A stretch of DNA of 17,526 nt from an uncultured Bacilli bacterium (lineage in GTDB: Bacteria; Bacillota_I; Bacilli_A; RF39; UBA660): contig CANQHB010000011.1 in the NCBI GenBank assembly GCA_947623755.1, forward strand, positions 1 to 17,526, in the 5' to 3' direction. Position numbers and translations under genes: made by a program. The notes under the pieces were generated by a model. That model was not told the origin of the DNA. It saw only the letters and a list, made by a program, of their open reading frames with translations, and ran no database searches. Shown here one piece after another: positions 1 to 5,471 of the stretch (positions within the stretch are counted from its first letter, which is position 1; each line of letters starts with the position of its first letter).

Positions 1-9
1 TGCCAAACA

Positions 10-74
10 CGTATTGACAATACGCAATAAAAGTGATATTTTATTATTATATACTAAACGTATTATAAATACGT
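10..74. promoter_or_regulatory. Two operator-like palindromes around the promoter of the first surface gene
   Basis: CGTATTGACAATACG at 10-24 is a perfect inverted repeat with 7-bp arms and a 1-bp centre. ACGTATT-ATA-AATACGT at 58-74 is a second perfect palindrome with 7-bp arms and a 3-bp centre. A further half site, ACGTATTACA, overlaps at 71-80. The first palindrome covers the -35 box and the second lies just after the expected transcription start, so a dimeric repressor bound at both would block the promoter. The regulator is not identified. The double-HTH protein encoded at 14114-14644 is one candidate, but its own neighbouring promoter region does not carry this motif. Confidence 0.5.
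14..42 (+). promoter_or_regulatory. Probable sigma-A promoter of the first surface gene
   Basis: A perfect -35 hexamer TTGACA (14-19) is followed after 17 bp by TATTTT (37-42), a fair -10. Transcription would start near 49, giving a leader of about 50 nt before the ATG at 98. The -35 lies inside an inverted repeat. Confidence 0.55.
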
Positions 75-97
75 ATTACAAAAAGGAAGTTGAGAAA

Positions 98-2035
98 ATG
101 AAAAAGAATAAAAAAATAATAGTTGTGGTGTTTGTAATGTTACTAACAGTAAGTATAGCTTTAGCTTATTTTGTAGGAAGAACCCTATTAGATGGAAAAG
201 GAGCTAGTACTACAGTAACAACCGCTAATATCCATGGAGCTACTCTAAAAGTCGAAGGAGAATTAAACTTTAATGCAGAAGGAATGCTTCCAGGACATAG
301 AGATATTTCCAGAATTAAAGTAACAGCAACAGGTAATAATGAGCTTATTCCTTATAATTTAGTATGGACCGGAACAAATAGTTTAGCTACAAATTTAAAA
401 TTCACCATTTATAAAACAAGTAATCAAATCGAAACAAGTTCCAATTGTAAAAAACATGATGAACAAGTAAGTGGTGGAAGAAAATTATATGAGACATGTG
501 ATATCAAAAATGAAAATTTAATGGGCGAAGTATTAACAACAGGAACAATCCAATCAAGTGAAGAAAGTGTAAGAGTAGAACTAGCCAAAGATGAATTTAT
601 TAATGCTACCCCAGATGGACAGGTAGTATATTATTATATCATAATCGAATATCCAAATGAAAATAGTGACCAATATCCACAAGATAAAGGAGGTTCATTT
701 AATGGAGTAATAAATGCCGAGGCCAGTGATACCAAACCTGACATTAACATTATTGCAGCGTACATAGAACAAGAAGATGGAAAGTATGAAAAAACAGACG
801 ACATACCCCAAACTGGTTATACTATAAATAAAAGTAAAAGTATATGTAATAATAATGCAATACCAGGGTATGATTATAAAAATAAAAGAGTATATTTTGA
901 AAAATTAACAAAGAGTGGAACCGAATGTGAATTATATTTTGATATAAAAAAGACACCAGAAGACGTATTAGCAGATTTAGGATTACAAGAATCGCAAACT
1001 GAGTGTCCAACAGAAAATGATGGAGAAGTGACGGTAACAGAAACAGAAGACACACAAAAATTAATATGCAGTGCCCCAGATGACGATGGTGAAAGTTACT
1101 ATTTTAGAGGAACAACTAATAATAATTGGGTTAAGTTTGGAAAAACAGATAATGATGAAGATATCTGGTGGCGAATAATTAGAATCAATGGTGATGGAAC
1201 CATAAGATTAATCTATGCCGGAGAAGGAACAGCACCAACAAATAATGGTTCAAATGCAATAGATAGTCAAATATATAATAAAGAATCTAATTATAATACA
1301 TATGTAGGGTATTATTATGGTTCAACTGAAAGTACAGAATTTGCTGAAACACATTCCAATAGTACACCAAGTACAATAGCAGAAAGAACAGAAAAATGGT
1401 TTAGTAGTGAAACAAATTTAAATGAAGATACACAATTGAATCATATCGATGAAAATGCGGGATTTTGTAATAATAGGCAAATAAGTGATACTGCTAGAGA
1501 GTGGTGGTCATATGAAGGAACATCGAATAGAGGTACTAGAAATGCAATAACAGCATATAAAGGATTTTATAATATATTTACAACAACGCAAAGTTATAGA
1601 ACAGATGTAAATTATGCGAGTTTAAAATGTAGCAGCAATTCAGAAAATTATGAGAATAACACAGATTATAAAAGGGACTATTATACATGGAAGAGAAAAG
1701 CAACAAGAGGAAATCAAGCTTTAGCTTATCCAGTAGGACTAATTACAGTAGATGAAGTAATATTAGCCGGCGGATTTGGAAATAAAGCAAACTCTGGGTA
1801 TTGGTTAAGTTCTGGAACGTACTATTGGACCATGTCTCCATGGTGCATGAATGGCAACGGTTCTGCTTATGTATTATATGTTCAAGATAATGGCGCTATA
1901 ATTAACAACTATGGCATCGTGCACAGCACCTATGGTGTTCGCCCAGTAATCAATTTAAAAGCTAGCACCATATTTGTTGAAAGTACAGGAAATGGTACTT
2001 GGGGAACAACAACTAACCCATATATTGTTGCTTAA
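98..2035 (+). CDS. Membrane-anchored surface protein with C-terminal variable (DGR-target-like) domain
   Basis: A protein of 645 aa if started at ATG 98, which has AAGGAAG at 83-89. The reading frame extends back to a TTG at 14, but that codon lies in the -35 box. Residues 1-6 are lysine-rich and 7-26 are a hydrophobic signal or anchor helix. Residues about 30-300 are an extracellular, beta-rich region with a few cysteines, resembling TasA/camelysin-type Ig-like surface domains only in general layout. From about residue 305 comes a domain shared with the protein starting at 14819: DDDGESYYFRG, DIWWRIIRINGDGTIRLIY, ENAGFCNNRQIS, SLKC, YPVGLITVDEVILAGGF, YWTMSP, a variable stretch (residues 582-612), GVRPVINLK, and an ending in NPYIV. 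The order of a conserved frame, a variable tail and GVRP resembles DGR target proteins with C-type-lectin folds. That fold is inferred. Ligand and function are unknown; a secreted or displayed binding protein is likely. Confidence 0.8.
   Translation: MKKNKKIIVVVFVMLLTVSIALAYFVGRTLLDGKGASTTVTTANIHGATLKVEGELNFNAEGMLPGHRDISRIKVTATGNNELIPYNLVWTGTNSLATNLKFTIYKTSNQIETSSNCKKHDEQVSGGRKLYETCDIKNENLMGEVLTTGTIQSSEESVRVELAKDEFINATPDGQVVYYYIIIEYPNENSDQYPQDKGGSFNGVINAEASDTKPDINIIAAYIEQEDGKYEKTDDIPQTGYTINKSKSICNNNAIPGYDYKNKRVYFEKLTKSGTECELYFDIKKTPEDVLADLGLQESQTECPTENDGEVTVTETEDTQKLICSAPDDDGESYYFRGTTNNNWVKFGKTDNDEDIWWRIIRINGDGTIRLIYAGEGTAPTNNGSNAIDSQIYNKESNYNTYVGYYYGSTESTEFAETHSNSTPSTIAERTEKWFSSETNLNEDTQLNHIDENAGFCNNRQISDTAREWWSYEGTSNRGTRNAITAYKGFYNIFTTTQSYRTDVNYASLKCSSNSENYENNTDYKRDYYTWKRKATRGNQALAYPVGLITVDEVILAGGFGNKANSGYWLSSGTYYWTMSPWCMNGNGSAYVLYVQDNGAIINNYGIVHSTYGVRPVINLKASTIFVESTGNGTWGTTTNPYIVA
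1041..2032 (+). repeat. Surface repeat domain, copy A
   Basis: This coding segment is homologous to copies B (15692-16705) and C (16775 onward). Shared landmarks in order are DDDG-SY-FRG, WWRIIRINGDGTIRLIY, a YVGYY motif, ENAGFCN, a later LKC, YTWK with a run of charged residues, PVGLITVDE, YWTMSP, GVRPVINLK and a GNGT...NPY end. Two conserved cysteines (in GFCN and LKC) could form a disulphide. Copy A is the only copy in its protein. Confidence 0.8.
1841..1942 (+). other. Hypervariable segment VR1 (candidate DGR variable region)
   Basis: These 34 codons lie between TATTGGACCATGTCTCCA and the GTTCGCCCAGTAATC region, both nearly identical to copy B. Inside the segment only about 7 of 31 residues before GVRP match copy B. 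Twelve of 34 codons are NNC (TGC, GGC, AAC, ATC, CAC, AGC, ACC, CGC), and GC is about 42% by hand count, above the AT-rich flanks. The invariant residues GSA-V--V--NG form a frame around the changed positions. It is one or two codons longer than VR2. Confidence 0.55.
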
Positions 2036-2048
2036 ATAATAAAAAATC

Positions 2049-2101
2049 TTGCTCATAATGCATGTAATTTATGGGCAAGTAGGCCAACCCTTTACGGCCT
2101 A
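2049..2101 (+). other. Two stable hairpins in the 3' untranslated region
   Basis: Hairpin 1: TTGCTCATAA (2049-2058) pairs with TTATGGGCAA (2069-2078), ten pairs with one G-U, around a 10-nt loop. Hairpin 2: TAGGCC (2080-2085) pairs with GGCCTA (2096-2101), six perfect pairs, also with a 10-nt loop. CTTTAC in the second loop (2090-2095) is complementary to GTAAAG (2114-2119) in the left arm of the terminator that follows. Neither hairpin is followed by a T-run, so they are not terminators themselves. They could protect the message end, form a small RNA, or, if the variable region is a DGR target, mark the 3' side of it. Confidence 0.6.
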
Positions 2102-2110
2102 ACATATTAC

Positions 2111-2140
2111 AGAGTAAAGTTTATTCTTTACTCTTTTTTT
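2111..2140 (+). terminator. Rho-independent terminator of the first surface gene
   Basis: AGAGTAAAG (2111-2119) pairs perfectly with CTTTACTCT (2126-2134) around a 6-nt loop and runs directly into a T tract to 2140. Confidence 0.85.
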
Positions 2141-2143
2141 GTC

Positions 2144-2160
2144 TGTCGAACTTTGTCGAA
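2144..2160 (+). promoter_or_regulatory. Two tandem Spo0A-box-like sites upstream of the nuclease gene
   Basis: TGTCGAA occurs at 2144-2150 and 2154-2160, the same orientation with starts exactly 10 bp apart. The Spo0A recognition element is TGNCGAA, so both copies match perfectly and lie on the same helix face. They sit about 100 bp upstream of the nuclease start codon. The presence of spoVS in the window makes a Spo0A-type regulator plausible, but no spo0A gene is visible here. Confidence 0.45.
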
Positions 2161-2259
2161 GAATGTACCAAATTCCCAAATTTTTTCCGGTTTTAAGCGA
2201 AAAAAAAGGAAATAGGGTATATCCGGGTAATAATTATTAGTGAAGGGAGGTTTTCCAAT

Positions 2260-3075
2260 ATGATTAGCTCGGATATACTTTTCAAGTATCTTTTCTCTAA
2301 TAAAATATTCTTAACTGATTTAATTAATTCTTTCTTTAAATACCTAAATGAAGATTTAGAAATAGTTTTTACTAGTGTTAAAGCTCAAGAGTATATGTTA
2401 CCTAATAAAAAGAAATTAAAAGGTTTTTATGGAGATTTAATTGCCACCTTAAATAATGGTAATATTATATCCATAGAAATGTATAAAGATAATTTTAATA
2501 AAAGAGGATTCAATAAAAGTTTTAGTTATTTATGTAGACTAGTATCTAATCAAATGAACATGGGAGATGAACATTATGAAAATATCAAGAAAGTAATAGG
2601 GATAAGTTTTATAAATGGAAACTTTAAAAGGCAAAATGAAAAGATAGTAAATGAATATGACTTTAGTCAAAGAATAACCAATAAAGTAATCGATGAAGGG
2701 AATTTAGAGCTATATTTAGTAAGACTTGATTTAGTAGAAAAAAGAAGGTATAATGTATATAAAGAAGAAAGATTTATAAGATGGTTAAGAATGATAAATG
2801 CGAGAAGCATTGAAGAATTAGAAGAAATCGGAAAGGGAGATGAAACAATGGAAGAAGCAATCAGATTTGTAAAAAGATGGACAGAAGAAAGTTCTAAAGA
2901 TGGCTTTGAAAGATATGTTAGAGAAAAGTGCTTTGAAGCGGAAGAAAAAGGTGAAAATAAAGGCATTCAAAAAAGGAATATAGAAATAGCCCGTAATTTA
3001 TTAAGCCTAGAAATATCGGTTGATGATATAATGAAAGTTACTGGTCTAAGCAAAAAAGAAATTGAAAAATTATAA
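2260..3075 (+). CDS. Rpn-family / PD-(D/E)XK nuclease-like protein
   Basis: A 271-aa protein of the PD-(D/E)XK nuclease 'transposase' family related to the Rpn recombination-promoting nucleases. The ATG has an ideal ribosome site (AGGGAGG ending at 2250). The N-terminal part has the family layout: an ILFKYLF-like start, then GDL (Asp59), a short strand, IE (Glu73) and a strand-helix core including a tyrosine-rich SYLCRLVSNQ helix. In many relatives the residue two after the glutamate is Q or K; here it is Tyr75 with Lys76 next, so catalytic competence is uncertain. The C-terminal 75 residues from Met197 form a helical, charged tail with a final helix-turn-helix-like motif (ISVDDIMKVTGLSKKEIEKL). 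That tail is duplicated as a separate gene just downstream. The family is associated with DNA cleavage, recombination and phage defence. It is transcribed in its own unit. Confidence 0.8.
   Translation: MISSDILFKYLFSNKIFLTDLINSFFKYLNEDLEIVFTSVKAQEYMLPNKKKLKGFYGDLIATLNNGNIISIEMYKDNFNKRGFNKSFSYLCRLVSNQMNMGDEHYENIKKVIGISFINGNFKRQNEKIVNEYDFSQRITNKVIDEGNLELYLVRLDLVEKRRYNVYKEERFIRWLRMINARSIEELEEIGKGDETMEEAIRFVKRWTEESSKDGFERYVREKCFEAEEKGENKGIQKRNIEIARNLLSLEISVDDIMKVTGLSKKEIEKL
2833..2850 (+). promoter_or_regulatory. Internal ribosome binding site and start codon inside the nuclease gene
   Basis: AAGGGAGA (2833-2840) lies 7 nt before the in-frame ATG at 2848 (Met197). This would yield a separate 75-aa C-terminal protein. 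The stand-alone gene at 3111 begins at the equivalent methionine, which supports use of this internal start. A-rich genes often contain purine runs, so chance is possible. Confidence 0.45.
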
Positions 3076-3218
3076 CATATTTATTAAAAGCAATAAAGAT
3101 AGGTAAGAAAATGGAAGAAGCAATAAGATTTGTAAAAAGATGGACCGAAGAAAGTTCCAAAGATGGCTTTGAAAGATATATTAGAGAAAAGTGCTTTGAA
3201 GCAGAGGAAAAAGGTGAA
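2848..3218 (+). repeat. Direct duplication of 108 bp (2848-2955 and 3111-3218)
   Basis: The two copies differ at 6 of 108 positions by hand comparison. Five changes are silent and one is Val to Ile. Similarity begins at the ATG of both copies and fades after the shared KGE codons, while the downstream codons keep only protein-level resemblance. The lack of frame damage and the excess of silent changes point to selection on the protein. Confidence 0.85.
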
Positions 3219-3347
3219 TTACGTGGTGAAAAGCAAAAAAGTGTAGAAATAGCTTATAACCTTCTAAATCGTGGTATGAGCCTAGAAGAAATAAGTGATA
3301 TTACCAATATTAACATATCCAAACTTAAAAAAATGCAATCAAGTTAA
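3111..3347 (+). CDS. Stand-alone copy of the Rpn C-terminal domain (possible RpnS-like inhibitor)
   Basis: A 78-aa protein. Residues 1-36 match residues 197-232 of the upstream nuclease at 35 of 36 positions. The remainder follows the same pattern (EIAYNLLNRGMSLEEISDITNINISKLK) with many substitutions. It has no nuclease core. A weak ribosome site, TAGGTAAG, precedes ATG 3111. It lies 35 bp after the nuclease stop and is probably co-transcribed, sharing the terminator at 3359. In E. coli, rpn genes are reported to make a short C-terminal product from an internal start that blocks the full-length toxin. This gene looks like a dedicated second copy of such a product. The alternative is the remnant of a second rpn gene that lost its 5' part. 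Confidence 0.6.
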   Translation: MEEAIRFVKRWTEESSKDGFERYIREKCFEAEEKGELRGEKQKSVEIAYNLLNRGMSLEEISDITNINISKLKKMQSS

Positions 3348-3358
3348 ACCAAAAATTA

Positions 3359-3393
3359 AAAGGGTGAAGATAAATCTTTACTCTTTTATTTTT
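3359..3393 (+). terminator. Terminator after the nuclease pair
   Basis: AAAGGGTGAAGA (3359-3370) pairs with TCTTTACTCTTT (3375-3386) with two G-U pairs and a TAAA loop, followed by a T-rich tract. Confidence 0.7.
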
Positions 3394-3403
3394 AATTTAT
3401 AAA

Positions 3404-3424
3404 TGCTATAATTAAATAGAGGTG
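3404..3424 (+). promoter_or_regulatory. Extended -10 promoter and ribosome site for the membrane protein gene
   Basis: TGCTATAAT (3404-3412) is a perfect extended -10 with no clear -35. AGAGGTG (3418-3424) is the ribosome site, 9 nt before ATG 3434. The leader would be only about 15 nt. Confidence 0.65.
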
Positions 3425-3433
3425 TAACTTAAT

Positions 3434-3958
3434 ATGAAAAGAAAAGAAGTAATTGATTTTATAACTAACATATCTTTACTAATATTATCATGCATAATTT
3501 TATTATTCCCAACGCTAAAAATAACCGATGTCAAACTAGTCTTGGAATTAATTTTTAGCTTTTATACTATTTTAAAATTTACCGGTTTTATTCTCGTTTT
3601 TAAAGAACATGACTATGAAAATCTCTTTACCAGTCTTGTTTCTTTAGGTAGTTTAATATCTTTATTCTTTATTAAATTAACTACTCAAAACATAGCCTTA
3701 ATTTTACTTGTTTACTTAGGCTTCATGAGTATTATAAAGTTAAAAAAAGCCGATTTTTACCATGATAGGTCCAACAAAATGTGGATTTTAAGATTATTTA
3801 TTTTATTTACTTTCCTAATTCTAGGTTTAATTTTAAGTTTAAACTTAATGCATGAAAACAGCGTTCAAATCTTAATAATAGGTTTCTACTTTGTTATAAA
3901 TAGTCTTTTAGATACTATCGACCCTTTAACTTCCTATTTAATGAGGAGTAATAAATAA
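3434..3958 (+). CDS. Six-helix membrane protein (DUF308/HdeD-like)
   Basis: A 174-aa very hydrophobic protein with six predicted membrane helices at about residues 12-28, 35-56, 64-80, 87-102, 118-136 and 143-162. The short polar loops carry lysine, arginine and glutamate. Length, helix number and pairing into three hairpins fit the DUF308/HdeD-type family, whose biochemical role is poorly defined. No catalytic motif is visible. Its stop codon overlaps the next start (TAATG at 3956-3960), so it is translationally coupled to the methyltransferase. The family call rests on layout, so a different small membrane family is possible. Confidence 0.6.
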   Translation: MKRKEVIDFITNISLLILSCIILLFPTLKITDVKLVLELIFSFYTILKFTGFILVFKEHDYENLFTSLVSLGSLISLFFIKLTTQNIALILLVYLGFMSIIKLKKADFYHDRSNKMWILRLFILFTFLILGLILSLNLMHENSVQILIIGFYFVINSLLDTIDPLTSYLMRSNK

Positions 3959-4821
3959 TGCAACTAGTAAAAGATTTTGCTGCCTATCAAATATTAGATA
4001 TGGCAAATGGTGAAAAATTAGAAAAATGGGGTAATTACACTTTAATAAGACCCGACCCTCAAATAATTTGGAGTGATAAAAGTACTAATCTTTGGGCTAA
4101 TGCCCATGCTATTTATAAAAGGAGTAATACTGGGGGAGGCGCCTGGAATATCCAAAAAGATATGCCTAATTCTTGGGTTATTAACTATCAAGATTTAAAG
4201 TTTAATTTAAAATTAATGAATTTTAAACATACTGGTTTATTTCCCGAACAAGCTATAAACTGGAACTTAATTCGTAAAACTATTAAAGAAGCTAACCGTC
4301 CCTTAAAAGTTTTAAATTTATTTGGTTATACTGGCGCGGCTTCCATTGCTGCCTTAAAAGAAGGGGCTAGTGTAGTTCATGTTGATTCTTCCCGAGGCAT
4401 GATTGAGTGGGCCAAAGAAAATGTAAAAATAAACCATTTAGAAGAGCAAGAAATTCACTTTTTTGTTGATGACGTTCGGAAATTTGTGAAAAGAGAAATC
4501 AGAAGAGGTAACAAATATGACATTATTATAATGGACCCTCCATCTTTTGGCCGTGGCAGTAAAAATGAGGTTTGGAGTGTTGAAAAAGACTTAGCTAAGC
4601 TTGTTAAAGACACTAGTGAATTACTAAGTAAAGACCCTTTATTATTTATTATTAATAGTTACACGACCGGTTTATCTAAAACTGTTTTAGAAAATCTCTT
4701 ATCATTATATATCGCTTCTAACCATAATGGCTCCATAAGTAGTGATGAATTAGGTTTACCTATGACTAATTCAAAACTAATCTTACCGTGTGGCTTGTTC
4801 GCTCGTTGGTCTAAAAATTAA
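3958..4821 (+). CDS. Class I SAM-dependent methyltransferase (RlmI-like catalytic domain)
   Basis: A 287-aa protein resembling the catalytic half of RlmI/RlmK-type 23S rRNA cytosine methyltransferases. HTGLFPEQ (residues 91-98) is the usual lead-in. VLNLFGYTGAAS (118-129) is the glycine-rich SAM motif I, Asp143 ends the second strand, DDVRKF (171-176) contacts adenine, and IMDPPSFGRG (191-200) is the DPP(S) substrate motif followed by the typical W-V-KDL helix. It lacks the N-terminal PUA domain of E. coli RlmI; residues 1-85 form a beta-rich segment instead. The target (rRNA or another RNA) cannot be read from sequence. GAGGAG lies about 9 nt before the ATG inside the upstream gene. Confidence 0.85.
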   Translation: MQLVKDFAAYQILDMANGEKLEKWGNYTLIRPDPQIIWSDKSTNLWANAHAIYKRSNTGGGAWNIQKDMPNSWVINYQDLKFNLKLMNFKHTGLFPEQAINWNLIRKTIKEANRPLKVLNLFGYTGAASIAALKEGASVVHVDSSRGMIEWAKENVKINHLEEQEIHFFVDDVRKFVKREIRRGNKYDIIIMDPPSFGRGSKNEVWSVEKDLAKLVKDTSELLSKDPLLFIINSYTTGLSKTVLENLLSLYIASNHNGSISSDELGLPMTNSKLILPCGLFARWSKN

Positions 4822-4879
4822 AGTTCTAACTCCAACTTTTAAACATATATTTAATTAGAAAGTCGAGGAAATTAAATAT

Positions 4880-5140
4880 ATGGAAATATTAAAAGTATCT
4901 AGTAAATCTAACCCTAGTAAAGTTGCCGGGGCTATTGCGAATATCTTTCGTGAAAAAGGTAGTGTCGAAATTCAAACTATCGGGGCCGGTGCTTTAAATC
5001 AAGCCATAAAAGGAATTGCCATAGCTAGAGGTTTTGTAGCACCTAGTGGTGATAACTTAGTCGTGATACCAGCTTTTAACGACGTTGTAATTAATGGCGA
5101 AGACAAAACCGCGATGAAATTAATTGTTACGAAAAAATAG
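4880..5140 (+). CDS. spoVS: Stage V sporulation protein S
   Basis: An 86-aa protein, the length usual for Bacillus SpoVS. It has the family pattern throughout: EILKVSSKSNPSKVAGAIA at the start, a central VEIQTIGAGALNQAIKGIAIARG, and a C-terminal strand pair ending in MKLIVTKK. SpoVS has an Alba-like nucleic-acid-binding fold and in Bacillus is needed for passage through stage V and coat assembly. Its occurrence is wider than spore formers, so it does not prove sporulation. The start has GAGGAA at 4865-4870. It has its own terminator at 5139. Confidence 0.93.
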   Translation: MEILKVSSKSNPSKVAGAIANIFREKGSVEIQTIGAGALNQAIKGIAIARGFVAPSGDNLVVIPAFNDVVINGEDKTAMKLIVTKK

Positions 5141-5167
5141 TCAATTTTTCTAAGTTGACTTTTTTTA
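5139..5167 (+). terminator. Terminator of spoVS
   Basis: AGTCAA (5139-5144) pairs with TTGACT (5155-5160), followed directly by seven T residues. The stem starts inside the stop codon. Confidence 0.75.
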
Positions 5168-5188
5168 TACACATTTTTTCGGAATTAA

Positions 5189-5217
5189 TTGCCAACTTCC
5201 CTTAAATCTATTATAAT
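5189..5217 (+). promoter_or_regulatory. Sigma-A promoter of the 5235-8799 operon
   Basis: TTGCCA (5189-5194), a 17-bp spacer, then TATAAT (5212-5217). AGGGTGA (5224-5230) precedes ATG 5235. The next four genes are packed without room for further promoters. Confidence 0.8.
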
Positions 5218-5234
5218 TATAATAGGGTGATAGT

Positions 5235-5471
5235 ATGAAAATAGTCTTAACCGACGTTGAAGGCAATACTTATAAAGCTGAAATTCTATTTACACATTTT
5301 GATTATACTTTTGGTAAAAATTATATTGTTTATTTAATTGACGATGATTTACTAGCCTCTTCCTATGAAGAAGTAGATAATAAATATATTATTAATAATG
5401 ATTTAAGCAGTAATGAATACGACATGATTGACCGCGAAATTGCGAAAAAAATGGGTGAAGCTTATGCATAG
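5235..5471 (+). CDS. Small DUF1292-like (YrzB family) protein
   Basis: A 78-aa acidic protein. The pattern is a short beta hairpin (VLTDVEGNTYKAEILFTHF), then YIVYLIDDDLLASSYEE, then a polar strand and a C-terminal helix (EYDMIDREIAKKMGEAYA). This resembles the small DUF1292/YrzB proteins of Firmicutes, in which a middle YVVY-like strand is followed by an S/A-S-Y/R-E element. Function is unknown. First gene of the operon; its last codons overlap the next start by 8 bp. Confidence 0.5.
   Translation: MKIVLTDVEGNTYKAEILFTHFDYTFGKNYIVYLIDDDLLASSYEEVDNKYIINNDLSSNEYDMIDREIAKKMGEAYA

Noticed and set aside
14..97. N-terminal extension of the first surface gene to a TTG at 14
   Set aside because: The TTG is part of the TTGACA -35 box and has no ribosome site; ATG 98 has AAGGAAG and begins a normal signal sequence.
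822..1055. Minus-strand open frame inside the first surface gene (and similar ones at 15459-15806, 16095-16313, 16516-16746)
   Set aside because: Low-complexity Leu/Tyr/Phe/His shadows of a coding strand with strong family conservation, without ribosome sites.
3111..3347. Short Rpn-like gene as plain pseudogene debris
   Set aside because: It has an intact frame, a start codon at the family's internal methionine, mostly silent differences from its parent and a terminator after it; a remnant remains possible but is not preferred.
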